Positions 16,340 to 24,559 of a DNA stretch of 64,000 nucleotides are shown one piece after another. The position numbers and the translations under genes were made by a program. Origin of the DNA: Sandaracinus sp964481145 (lineage in GTDB: Bacteria; Myxococcota_A; Polyangia; Polyangiales; Sandaracinaceae); the NCBI GenBank assembly GCA_964481145.1, contig CAYZTA010000019.1:26231-90230 (forward strand), read 5' to 3'. Each line of letters begins with the position of its first letter. Positions within the stretch are counted from its first letter, which is position 1. The notes under the pieces were generated by a model, which saw only the letters and a program-made list of their open reading frames with translations, was not told the origin of the DNA and did not search any database.

Positions 16340-17457
16340 GCGAGCCTCCTGTCCAGCTCCGCGAGCGGATGTGGTCCTTCGAAACGGGGTTGAAAATGCG
16401 CTTCGATGAGCTCTCGCGAGACCTCTTCGAGCGACTCTGGATGAAAGCGCGGCTTGCGATCTTTTTCGATCAGGAGCGCGCGAATCCCCTCGACGAAATC
16501 CGAGTGCGCGCAGCAGCCGAGCGACGCGGTGTATTCGAGGCGGAAGACATCGGCGAGCGACAAATGCAGCGCACGTCTCCAGAGCTCGAAGGCCAGCGCA
16601 ATCGATGTGGGTGAGCCTTTGGAGAAGGCTGTCGTCGCGGCCGTAAGCCAAGGATCGTCACTCCGGAGCGTTCGCAAGCGCGTCGCGATGTCTTCGAGGT
16701 CGTCGCCTGCCATGAGTTCACCGATGAGATCGAAGTGCCGGCGGAGGTTCGATTCCGGCAGCTCGCGGACAGCGCGGTGGGCGAGAAATCTCGAGAGATC
16801 GGCGTGGTGCTCATGGGCCGAATCCGACCAATGTGTGGTTTGGATCGCGGCCAGCACATCGGGTCGGCTCTCGGCGCTCAGATGAAAATCGCCGAGCCCA
16901 CAAAAGAGCGCGTCCGCGACGTTGAGCGACGCACCGGTGAGCGCCAGGAACAGCCCCACGCGTCCCGGCATGCGCCGGAGGAGCCAGCTCCCGCCGACAT
17001 CGGGATAGAGACCGATGCTGATCTCAGGCATCGCGAGCCGGCTCTGCGAAGTCAGCACCCGGTGCGAGGCGCCCGCCAAAAGACCGATGCCGCCGCCCAT
17101 GACGATGCCGTGGCCCCAGCACAGGATGGGCTTCTCATAGGTGTGGATCAGATAGTCGAGCTCATACTCTTCCGCGAAGAAGCTACGCGCATATGCACTC
17201 GGCCGAGCTTCGCTGCGGCGGAGCGATTGATAGAGCTCACGCAGATCGCCGCCTGCACAGAATGCTTTTTCGCCAGCGCCCTGCAGCACCACGCCAATGA
17301 CGGTCTCGTCTTTTGCCCAACGGGCAAGCGCAGGCGTAAGGGCGCGCACCATCTCCAGCGACAGCGCATTGAGCGCGCTCGGTGCGTGGAGCATGGCCAC
17401 TCCAAAACGGCGCCCACACGCGGTGGGGAGCTCTTCTTCGAGAACGACATCCGTCAT
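16336..17457 (-). CDS. 3-hydroxyisobutyryl-CoA hydrolase (enoyl-CoA hydratase/isomerase family)
   Basis: Releases CoA from 3-hydroxyisobutyryl-CoA before MmsB acts. The 373-residue length, well above plain enoyl-CoA hydratases (about 260), is typical of this HIBCH/ECH_2 branch. Motifs include GAGEKAFCAGGDLRELY (oxyanion hole), GHGIVMGGGIGLLAG and PEISIGLYPDVGGSWLLRR with the catalytic Glu/Asp positions. The operon lies between valine-pathway genes and shows no separate crotonase gene, so the methacrylyl-CoA hydration step must be encoded elsewhere. The ATG overlaps the stop of the broken acyl-CoA dehydrogenase by four bases. Confidence 0.92.
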   Translation of the reverse strand: MTDVVLEEELPTACGRRFGVAMLHAPSALNALSLEMVRALTPALARWAKDETVIGVVLQGAGEKAFCAGGDLRELYQSLRRSEARPSAYARSFFAEEYELDYLIHTYEKPILCWGHGIVMGGGIGLLAGASHRVLTSQSRLAMPEISIGLYPDVGGSWLLRRMPGRVGLFLALTGASLNVADALFCGLGDFHLSAESRPDVLAAIQTTHWSDSAHEHHADLSRFLAHRAVRELPESNLRRHFDLIGELMAGDDLEDIATRLRTLRSDDPWLTAATTAFSKGSPTSIALAFELWRRALHLSLADVFRLEYTASLGCCAHSDFVEGIRALLIEKDRKPRFHPESLEEVSRELIEAHFQPRFEGPHPLAELDRRLA

Positions 17458-18369
17458 CGGATCTCCCCATGGGCATCGCCGAGCACACGTCGCGAGACGA
17501 TCACGCGCATGATCTCGTTCGTGCCTTCCAAAATCTGGTGCACACGCGCATCGCGCAGGTAGCGCTCGAGCGGATATTCACGCATGTACCCGTAACCGCC
17601 GTGGATCTGCAGAGCTTCGTTGCAGATCCGGAAACCAGCATCCGTGGCCGTCTGCTTGGCCATCGCGCAGTACACCGTGGCCTCGTGCGCCCCCGCATCG
17701 AGCTTGGTCGCGGCGAGCCGCACGAACATCTTCGAAAGAGATCATGCGGGTCGGTTGGCTGTGCCATCCGAGCTTCTCTTCCTCACGGCCGAGGGTGATC
17801 CCCTCGGCATCCGCAGGGACCAAAAAGGCAGAGAGCCCCTCGGGACCATCCCCGCCTGTACGCGCCATGACCACGAGCGCGTTCGTGACGCCGGCCCCCG
17901 AAACGAAAGCCTTCGTGCCGCGGATCACGTATTCGCGCCCATCGCGCCTCGCAGTCGAACGGAGCGACGCCGCATCCGAGCCCGCGCTGGGCTCGGTCAG
18001 ACAATACGAAGCGAGAGACTCACCCGAGGCGAGCCGATGTGCCCAACGCGCGAGGACGTCTGCACGCCCCCAGCGCGTGATCATCCAGGTCGCCATGTTG
18101 TGGATCGTCAGGAACGCCGTGGTCGACGTGCAGGCTGCGGCGAGCTCTTCGAAAGCCAACGTTGCATCGAGCCGGCATAGGCCCATGCCGCCGAGTTCTT
18201 TCTCGATGTAGAGCCCACAAAAGCCCGAGCGACCTGCGCGCGTGATCGCTTCACGCGGAAAAATGTGCTCTCTGTCCCAGCACGCGGCGTACGGCGCGAG
18301 CTCGCGTTCGGCGAAGTCGCGGGCAGTGCGCTGGAGCGCGCGCTGGCCCTCTTCCAGTTCGAAGTTCAT
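17454..18369 (-). pseudogene. acyl-CoA (isobutyryl-CoA) dehydrogenase, disrupted by internal deletion and frameshift
   Basis: The 5' part (from ATG 18369) encodes a normal acyl-CoA dehydrogenase N-terminus: YCLTEPSAGSDAASL (FAD-contacting) and LGWHSQPTRMISFEDV, about 215 good residues. After that the frame turns into Arg-rich nonsense. The family C-terminus resumes in another frame at about 17729: MFVRLAATKLDAG, MAKQTATDAGFRICN, LQIHGGYGYMREYPLERYLRD and the catalytic-Glu motif QILEGTNEIMR, to the stop at 17454. Roughly 65-75 residues of the middle helical domain are missing. The total (916 bases) is not a multiple of three and is about 230 bases short of a 380-residue enzyme. The start overlaps the mmsA stop, so it was an operon member, probably isobutyryl-CoA dehydrogenase. 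Confidence 0.9.
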
Positions 18370-19865
18370 CGCAGGCTGATCGTGGTGTTGACGCCCGAGA
18401 CGCTGGCGTCATCGAACCAACGTTCGGTGACGGTCTTCGTCTGCGTGTAGAACAGGATCACTTGCTTGCCGTACGGACCGAGATCGCCGAGCTTCGAAGC
18501 ACGAGAGCCCGTGAACGAGAAGAGCGGCACAGGCACGGGGATCGGCACGTTGATGCCGACCTGACCGACATCGATCTCTTCCTGAAACTTCCGCGCTGCC
18601 GCGCCCGACTGCGTGAAGATGGCGGTGCCGTTGCCGTTCGGGTTGGCGTTGATGAACGCGATCGCCTCATCGAGGCTCGAGGCGCTCGCGATGCAGAGGA
18701 CGGGGCCGAAGACCTCTTCGTCATAGATCGTCATGCCGGGCGTGACGCCGGAGAAGATGGTGGGACCGACGTAGTTGCCACTCTTCACGTGCTCGGCGAC
18801 GGCAGGGCGCCGACCATCGAGCTCGAGCTTCGCGCCTTCGGCCTTGCCGCGCGCGATGAACTGCTCCACCCGCTCTTTGGCAGCGCAAGAGATGAGCGGC
18901 CCGACATCGGTGCCCGCGGCCGCGCCATCGCCGATGGAGAGCTTCTTGGCGCGCTCGATGATCTCGGGGATCCAGCGTTGCGTCTCACCCACCAAGACGG
19001 CGACCGACACCGCCATGCAGCGCTGGCCTGCGGCGCCGAACGCCGCGCCGACCAAGTTGTTCAGCGTCTGTTCCTTGTTTGCGTCGGGCATCACCACGGC
19101 GTGGTTCTTCGCGCCCATCATGCATTGCACGCGCTTTTTGGCGCGCGACGCGCGCTCGTAGACGTGCGTGCCGACCCGCGTCGAACCGACGAAAGAAATC
19201 GCCTTGATGTATGGGTGATCACACAGCGCGTCCACCACGGACGCCGCGCCGTGCACCACGTTGAGCACTCCGGGTGGGATGCCCGCTTCGAGCGCCAGCT
19301 CCACGAGGCGCATCGTGCACATCGGATCTTGCTCCGAAGGCTTGAGCACGAAGGTGTTCCCACACGCGATCGCCATGGGGAACATCCACAGCGGGATCAT
19401 CGCAGGGAAGTTGAAGGGGGTGATGCCGGCGCATACCCCAAGGGGCTGTTGGAGAGTGTACGTGTCGATGCCGCTGGCCACGTTGCTCGCACGCTCGCCC
19501 ATCTGCAGCGCGCCGATGTTCGCGGCGTGCTCCACCACTTCGAGCCCGCGGAAGACATCGCCTTCGGCGTCCGCCAACGTCTTGCCCTGCTCCGCAGTGA
19601 GCAACGCGGCGATGTCTTTGGTGTTCTTTCGAATGAGCTCTTGGTACTTGAGGAAGATCCGCGCGCGCACACCGATCGGCGTCTTGCGCCAGGTCACGAA
19701 CGCCTTCTTCGCGCTCGCGACGGCAGCCTCCACTTCCTCATGGGTCGCGAGGGGCACACGGGCCAAGACGGTTTGGGTCGCGGGGTTGACGACATCGCGC
19801 CATTCGCTCGCACGCGACTCGACGAACTTTCCGTCAATCAGCAGCTTGATGTGGGGGACGCTCAT
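18366..19865 (-). CDS. mmsA: methylmalonate-semialdehyde dehydrogenase (CoA-acylating)
   Basis: Converts methylmalonate semialdehyde and CoA to propionyl-CoA and CO2, the point where the valine branch joins the methylcitrate genes of the same operon. The 499-residue aldehyde dehydrogenase has GITPFNFPAMIPLWMFPMAIA, FVGSTRVG, MGAKNHAVVMPDA (characteristic of MmsA/IolA) and the catalytic Cys283 in AGQRCMAVSVAV. ATG 19865 is chosen because MSVPHIKLLIDGKFVES is the family N-terminus and GAGG lies upstream; the frame is open beyond it through the operator region. First gene of the operon, facing the ScfR-type regulator. Confidence 0.95.
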   Translation of the reverse strand: MSVPHIKLLIDGKFVESRASEWRDVVNPATQTVLARVPLATHEEVEAAVASAKKAFVTWRKTPIGVRARIFLKYQELIRKNTKDIAALLTAEQGKTLADAEGDVFRGLEVVEHAANIGALQMGERASNVASGIDTYTLQQPLGVCAGITPFNFPAMIPLWMFPMAIACGNTFVLKPSEQDPMCTMRLVELALEAGIPPGVLNVVHGAASVVDALCDHPYIKAISFVGSTRVGTHVYERASRAKKRVQCMMGAKNHAVVMPDANKEQTLNNLVGAAFGAAGQRCMAVSVAVLVGETQRWIPEIIERAKKLSIGDGAAAGTDVGPLISCAAKERVEQFIARGKAEGAKLELDGRRPAVAEHVKSGNYVGPTIFSGVTPGMTIYDEEVFGPVLCIASASSLDEAIAFINANPNGNGTAIFTQSGAAARKFQEEIDVGQVGINVPIPVPVPLFSFTGSRASKLGDLGPYGKQVILFYTQTKTVTERWFDDASVSGVNTTISLR

Positions 19866-19878
19866 TTGGATCCTCACC

Positions 19879-19974
19879 TTCGCATTTGCGAAATACGCAT
19901 CCTGAGACGTGCCACCAAGAACTGAAAATGCGTATTTTTGCATAGTCATATTTGCGAATTTGCAAATTTTGCGA
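19879..19974. promoter_or_regulatory. divergent control region with repeated TTTGC boxes (putative ScfR/RamB-type operators)
   Basis: Between mmsA and the regulator gene stand three tandem 8-base boxes: TTTGCGAA (19951-19958), TTTGCAAA (19959-19966) and TTTTGCGA (19967-19974). A palindrome TTCGCATTTGCGAA lies at 19879-19892. Further partial copies (AAAATGCGTATTTTTGCA, 19925-19942) lie between. Actinobacterial relatives of this regulator family (RamB) are known to bind a TTTGCAAA-containing motif, so these are good operator candidates for both directions. Confidence 0.65.
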
Positions 19975-19986
19975 TAGTTGGTGTGC

Positions 19987-21420
19987 GTGAGTAAAACGTT
20001 CATGGGCATTCGGTTGCGACGCTTGAGAGAGGAGCGTCAGATGACGCAGGTCGCAGCTGCGCACGCGCTTGGGCTCTCGCCGAGCTACTACAACCAACTC
20101 GAGAACGACGAACGGCCGCTCACGGTCCCGGTGCTGGTGAAGGTGAGCGCCGTGTTTGGAGTCGACGTGCAGGTCTTCTCCGAAGAGGAAGAGGCGCGTC
20201 TCATCGCCGACATCCGAGAGGCCTTGTCGGCGTCGGTCCCCGAAGAATCGATCGCAGCGGCGGAGCTGCGTCGACTCGCGAGCAGCATGCCGTCCTTCGG
20301 CCGTGCGTTGGTCACGATGCATCGACGTCTTCGAGAGGCCGCGGATCGGGCGGATGCGATGGCGGATCGGCTCGGTGGAGATATGCGCCACGGGACATCT
20401 CCCCTTCCGCTCATGCCGTTCGAAGAGGTCCGCGACTTCTTCTACGCGCGGCACAATCACATCGACGAACTCGACACCGCAGCCGAGCGGCTCTTTGCTG
20501 ACGCAGGCTTGCGCATCGGGGATGTCGCCACCGGTCTCGCCGAACGACTCACGAAACAGCATGGCGTGACGATCACGGTCAGCGACGAAGCGCCTCAGCG
20601 CAAATACGAGCCGCGCTCGCGCCGCCTCTTGCTCGCGAGTCACCTCTCGCCTGGGCAGCGGGCGTTTCAGATGGCCACCCAGCTCGCGTTCTTGGAGCTC
20701 GGCGAGAGCATCCAGTGCTTGGTGGACGAGACGAGTTTTTCGAGCGACGAAGCGCGTGCGCTGGCGCGCATCGGCTTGGCCAACTACTTCGCGGGCGCGC
20801 TCGTCATGCCCTACGGCCAGTTCCTCGAAGCGGCGGAGAGCTTGCGATACGACATCGATTTGCTGCGGCAGCGCTTCGGAGTGGGGTTCGAGGTCACCTG
20901 TCACCGCCTGAGCACGCTGCAGCGCACGGACGCGCGTGGGGTGCCCTTCTTCTTCATCCGCGTCGATCGCGCCGGCAACATCTCGAAGCGCCAATCGGCG
21001 ACCGACTTCCACTTCTCGCGTGTCGGCGGCACGTGTCCTCTGTGGAACGTCTACGAGGCCTTCGCGCAGCCAGGTCGTGTCCTGCGGCAACTCGCTCAAA
21101 TGCCAGACGGCCGGACTTATTTATGGATCGCGCGGACGGTCTCGCGCGGGCATGGTGGATACGCCGCGCCGACCAAGACCTTCGCCATCGCGCTCGGATG
21201 CGACGTACGACACGCGGGACGGCTCGTGTACTCGAAGGGCCTCGACCTCGACGATCCCAGCGCCCCCACGCCGATCGGCGCGGGGTGCAAGGTGTGCGAG
21301 CGCAAAGCATGCCCGCAGAGAGCGTTCCCTCCGATGGGAGGGAAAGTCATCGTCGATGAGAACGAACGGCGCCTCGCGCCTTACTCAGCGCTCTCCCATC
21401 GACATACCCAGGCTCGGTAA
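19987..21420 (+). CDS. short-chain fatty acyl-CoA regulator (XRE/ScfR/RamB-PrpR type)
   Basis: A 477-residue transcription factor in three parts: an N-terminal XRE helix-turn-helix (RLRRLREERQMTQ, SPSYYNQLENDERPLTVPVL, residues about 5-60), a central ImmA/IrrE-like region (about 180-310, with ARIGLANYFAGALVMPY), and the C-terminal short-chain fatty acyl regulator domain. The last part contains Cys434, Cys437 and Cys442 in GCKVCERKACPQRA; in mycobacterial PrpR equivalent cysteines hold a 4Fe-4S cluster and the domain binds short acyl-CoA. GTG 19987 (MSKTFMGIRLRRL) gives the usual N-terminus; GTG 19981 and ATG 20002 are alternatives. Divergent from the valine/methylcitrate operon, which it presumably controls according to propionyl-CoA. 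Confidence 0.92.
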   Translation: MSKTFMGIRLRRLREERQMTQVAAAHALGLSPSYYNQLENDERPLTVPVLVKVSAVFGVDVQVFSEEEEARLIADIREALSASVPEESIAAAELRRLASSMPSFGRALVTMHRRLREAADRADAMADRLGGDMRHGTSPLPLMPFEEVRDFFYARHNHIDELDTAAERLFADAGLRIGDVATGLAERLTKQHGVTITVSDEAPQRKYEPRSRRLLLASHLSPGQRAFQMATQLAFLELGESIQCLVDETSFSSDEARALARIGLANYFAGALVMPYGQFLEAAESLRYDIDLLRQRFGVGFEVTCHRLSTLQRTDARGVPFFFIRVDRAGNISKRQSATDFHFSRVGGTCPLWNVYEAFAQPGRVLRQLAQMPDGRTYLWIARTVSRGHGGYAAPTKTFAIALGCDVRHAGRLVYSKGLDLDDPSAPTPIGAGCKVCERKACPQRAFPPMGGKVIVDENERRLAPYSALSHRHTQAR

Positions 21421-21483
21421 CGATCCTCCGCCGATGTGGATCGAATGGAGATGAACCTCAGGAAAAAACAAAACAAAAAAACA

Positions 21484-21512
21484 AAAAAGGCGCCCTTTGG
21501 GGGCGCCTTTTT
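21484..21512 (-). terminator. bidirectional Rho-independent terminator after tRNA-Asp
   Basis: A perfect 12-base stem (AAAAAGGCGCCC / GGGCGCCTTTTT) with a five-base loop. Read on the minus strand it lies after tRNA-Asp and continues into a long T-rich tail (the A-rich run 21461-21483 on the plus strand). On the plus strand the arm's own five T residues could also end the regulator transcript. Confidence 0.85.
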
Positions 21513-21528
21513 AAGGAGGTAAAGAGAG

Positions 21529-21602
<74 letters not shown>

Positions 21603-21648
21603 TCGAATCGGTGCCCCTCGATGGTTGGTCCGCCGCCGAGGAGCCGCG

Positions 21649-21676
21649 TTTTTAGCACGCGTGATCGTGCTGTCAA
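21649..21676 (-). promoter_or_regulatory. sigma70-type promoter of tRNA-Asp
   Basis: On the minus strand TTGACA (21676-21671), a 16-base spacer and TAAAAA (21654-21649) stand about 46 bases before the tRNA 5' end. The -35 is a perfect consensus and the -10 a moderate one. No other gene on that strand could use it. Confidence 0.6.
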
Positions 21677-21726
21677 TGGTGTTCGAAAGCACATGATGTC
21701 AAAACGAGCCCACCGATGGGATTGAG

Positions 21727-22968
21727 ATGATGATGAAACACAAAACTGCGCTGTTCTTCTGTTTGATTTCGCTCCTTTGGACGCTGCCGCTCGCTGCCCA
21801 GGATGCTCCGAATGACGACGGGTCTGTCGTCCAGGCGGAGGTGGTTTCTGCGATCCCGCCATCCACACCTGACACGTGCGCAGCCCAAGCACACGAACGC
21901 GCCCGTGCATCGGTGGTCCGAGTGATCAGCGGTGGGCGCGTCGGTGCGGGCGTGCTCATCACCGATTCTTCGCACGTCGTGACACCGCTTCGCATCGTCG
22001 AACAAGGTCATGGTGTCGACGTCATCGATGCTGAGGGCAATCGACGACGTGGTCATATCGTGCTGACCGCCGATGGCGATGGGCTGGCCATGCTCGAGCT
22101 CGACGCAGCGCTTCCAGGAAGACCGCTGCCGCTCGCCCCGGCTCCCGTGATCGCCATCGGATTGCCTGTCGTGCTCGTGGGTGTTCCGAGTGATCATTCA
22201 CCGCGCGGCGCCCCCCACTCACTCCGCGGTATGTTGCCGTGGGCCGCGAGCGAAGGTGTGGTGAGCTCCGTGGGTCCGCGAGCGATTCAAATGGACGCGA
22301 CCGTGCACATGCATTCGGGGAGCCCTGTCGTCACGTGTGCAGGCGAGCTCGTCGCTGTGCTCGGTACGGGCCACGAGCTCTTTGGCGGCGAGTCCCCTGT
22401 CTATGCGATGCCCTCCGTGTCTGCGCTCGCCGATCTCACCTCGCGCCTCGATCATCCGGAGGGTTATGGCGGTCGCTGGAATCTCACGGGAGGCCTCGCG
22501 CTCGCGGCGGCCTACGAAGATCCGACGTGGCTTTGGGGGGCTTCACTTCATGTCGGCCTGATCGGCCTCGACACGTTCGTGCTCGGCGCGCGTTTCACGT
22601 ATCTCTTTCAGAACGATGCGCCCACGGGGACGGATGTCTTGTCTCTCAAACACGAGCGCTTCCGCGGCGATGCATTCGTGGGTTGGCGACAGATTCTCGC
22701 GTTCGGCTCTTTCGCCATGCACTTCGAGCTCGCGCTCGGTGCATCGGTGACGAGCGTCGAGACGGAAGCCCGCCGCGCCGAGATCGTCCTCGACGGCGCA
22801 GGCGCCTCGAGCGTCGCGTGGCGCGATCTCGAAACGCAACGTTGGTCCGTGCGACCGATGGCCGTCTTGAACTTGATCCACGGACCGATGCTCGCGTCGT
22901 ACACACTCGAGGTCGACATCGATCGCAAACACGCGGTGCACCTGTTCCAACTCGGCGCGCGATTCTGA
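21727..22968 (+). CDS. exported protein: degenerate trypsin-like domain plus probable beta-barrel
   Basis: A signal peptide (hydrophobic residues 8-22 ending LPLAA) leads to a trypsin/HtrA-like domain at residues about 45-240. Visible are ASVVRVISGGRVGAGVLI, HVVTPLRIVEQ where HtrA has TNNHVV, GLAMLELD where it has DLAVLKV, and HSGSPVVTCAGELVAVLG for the GNSGGP region. The catalytic His and Asp positions are therefore replaced while a Ser remains, so proteolysis is unlikely. Residues about 250-413 alternate like beta-strands (WNLTGGLALAAAYED to FQLGARF) and end in Phe, suggesting an outer-membrane barrel. Function unknown. The stop is followed by a hairpin terminator shared with the convergent trpE end. 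Confidence 0.75.
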   Translation: MMMKHKTALFFCLISLLWTLPLAAQDAPNDDGSVVQAEVVSAIPPSTPDTCAAQAHERARASVVRVISGGRVGAGVLITDSSHVVTPLRIVEQGHGVDVIDAEGNRRRGHIVLTADGDGLAMLELDAALPGRPLPLAPAPVIAIGLPVVLVGVPSDHSPRGAPHSLRGMLPWAASEGVVSSVGPRAIQMDATVHMHSGSPVVTCAGELVAVLGTGHELFGGESPVYAMPSVSALADLTSRLDHPEGYGGRWNLTGGLALAAAYEDPTWLWGASLHVGLIGLDTFVLGARFTYLFQNDAPTGTDVLSLKHERFRGDAFVGWRQILAFGSFAMHFELALGASVTSVETEARRAEIVLDGAGASSVAWRDLETQRWSVRPMAVLNLIHGPMLASYTLEVDIDRKHAVHLFQLGARF

Positions 22969-22974
22969 TTCTCG

Positions 22975-23002
22975 TGAGCTCTCGTCGTGCGACGAGAGCT
23001 CA
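22975..23002 (+). terminator. hairpin between convergent genes
   Basis: A perfect 13-base stem, TGAGCTCTCGTCG / CGACGAGAGCTCA, with a two-base loop, followed on the plus strand by TTTCTTT. It lies just after the protease-like gene and its right arm contains the trpE stop codon (23000-23002). On the minus strand there is no T-run, so it mainly serves the plus-strand gene. Confidence 0.65.
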
Positions 23003-24511
23003 TTTCTTTGCAGCGACAATGGCTGCGAGCGCGGCGCGTGCTTTGTGCACTGTCTCGTCGTACTCAGCGTCGGGTTCGCTCGCATCGACGAGCCCCGCGC
23101 CCGCTTGCACACGCAGCTCGCCGCCTTGTATCGCGATCGTGCGAATCGCGATCGCCATGTCCATGTTCCCGTCCCAACCGAGATAGCCGACAGCGCCCCC
23201 ATAAATCCCGCGCGGCTCGGGCTCGAGCGCGTCGATGATCTGCATCGCGCGCACCTTCGGTGCGCCGCTCAGCGTCCCTGCCGGAAACGTGGCCGCAAGC
23301 AAATGAAGCGCATCGTTTCCGTGCGCGAGCTGACCCGCGACGTTCGATGTCATGTGCATTACGTGGCTGTATCTCTCGATCTGCATCTGTTCGGTGATCT
23401 TCACCGTCCCCGGCACACACACGCGGCCGAGATCGTTGCGCCCCAAATCGACGAGCATCACGTGCTCGGCGCGCTCCTTTGCATCCGCCAAGAGTTCGGC
23501 CGCGGCCGCCGCATCTTCATCATCGCTCGCGCCACGGCGCCTCGTGCCCGCAATCGGACGCACTTCGGCGACCCCGTTCTCGAGGCGCACCAGGGTCTCC
23601 GGGCTCGCGCCTGCGATCGCGCACTCTTCGAAGCGGAGAAAAAACATGTAAGGCGAAGGATTGATCGTGCGAAGCGCGCGATACACATCGAACGCATCCA
23701 TCTCCGAGGAGGGCACGCGAAAGCGCTGCGAGAGCACGACCTGAAAAATATCGCCCGCGCGGATGAGCTCCTTGCATTGCTTCACCGCATCGCAAAATCG
23801 CGCTCGATCGAAGGAGCTCTGAGGGAGCGGCACATCATGTCGCGGCGGACCAGGTGGGTGCATCGGCCGCAACTTCGCGCCGCGCTCGAGTCGATGCGCG
23901 ATCTCATCGATTCGCGAAAGTGCGCCTTCGTAAGCAGCGCGCACATCCGCGACATCCGTGCGCACCGGAATCACGATGCGCGCGGTCTGCTTCAAGTCAT
24001 CGAAGACGACGACCGGACCTCCCACGGCAAACGAGAAATCCCATTCGTCTTCACCGCGGCGTTCCGCGCTCGGAAGCGCGCTGGGTTCGAAAGCGCGCAC
24101 GGCATCGTACGCGACATATCCAACGGCACCGCCCCAAAAACGCGGCAGCCACGGCACCGTGGGGGGTCGGTACTCCGCGAGCACAGCACGCAGCTCCGCC
24201 CACGGATCGACCCCTTCGCGCACCTCGTCCCGTCCGCTGCCGCGAATCTCGAAGCGCTTCCCACGTCCACGCACGCGCAGATCAGGATCCGCCCCCACGA
24301 ACGAATAGCGCGCCCATTTCTCACCGCCGATCACGCTCTCGAGCAGATAACTCTCTGATCGCCCATGGTCGGTCGTGAGCGCGGCATACGCGCTCACCGG
24401 AGTGAGCGTATCGGCGAGTATCTCGCGCGTCACAGGCACGATCGTCGCTTGTGAACACAGCTCTGCGAACTCTTCGAACGAAGGACGAGCAGACCCCATA
24501 TCGGGGCTCAT
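23000..24511 (-). CDS. trpE: anthranilate synthase component I
   Basis: Makes anthranilate from chorismate with ammonia from a TrpG partner, the first step of tryptophan synthesis. The 503-residue product has the chorismate-binding core: FQVVLSQRF, ISPYMFFL-like INPSPYMFFLRFE, PIAGTRRRG, LVDLGRNDLGRVC and FPAGTLSGAPKVRAMQI. The N-terminal LLESVIGGEKWARYSFVG segment carries the inhibitor-site pattern LLES of feedback-regulated TrpE. No trpG is adjacent. ATG 24511 is used; ATG 24499 is an alternative. The end converges with the protease-like gene. TrpE rather than PabB is favoured by length and the LLES segment. Confidence 0.93.
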   Translation of the reverse strand: MSPDMGSARPSFEEFAELCSQATIVPVTREILADTLTPVSAYAALTTDHGRSESYLLESVIGGEKWARYSFVGADPDLRVRGRGKRFEIRGSGRDEVREGVDPWAELRAVLAEYRPPTVPWLPRFWGGAVGYVAYDAVRAFEPSALPSAERRGEDEWDFSFAVGGPVVVFDDLKQTARIVIPVRTDVADVRAAYEGALSRIDEIAHRLERGAKLRPMHPPGPPRHDVPLPQSSFDRARFCDAVKQCKELIRAGDIFQVVLSQRFRVPSSEMDAFDVYRALRTINPSPYMFFLRFEECAIAGASPETLVRLENGVAEVRPIAGTRRRGASDDEDAAAAAELLADAKERAEHVMLVDLGRNDLGRVCVPGTVKITEQMQIERYSHVMHMTSNVAGQLAHGNDALHLLAATFPAGTLSGAPKVRAMQIIDALEPEPRGIYGGAVGYLGWDGNMDMAIAIRTIAIQGGELRVQAGAGLVDASEPDAEYDETVHKARAALAAIVAAKK

Positions 24512-24559
24512 ATCACGGAAGACTTTAAGCGTGTGAAACCAAGAACCCGCCTCGATACA

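Noticed and set aside
16336..17457. Annotation as a plain enoyl-CoA hydratase
   Set aside because: At 373 residues and with the PDVGGSW region and valine-operon context, it fits the 3-hydroxyisobutyryl-CoA hydrolase branch better.
21455..21483. A-rich run that could mark an assembly join like the one at the right end
   Set aside because: It is the T-rich tail of the minus-strand terminator of tRNA-Asp, and coding on both sides is complete.
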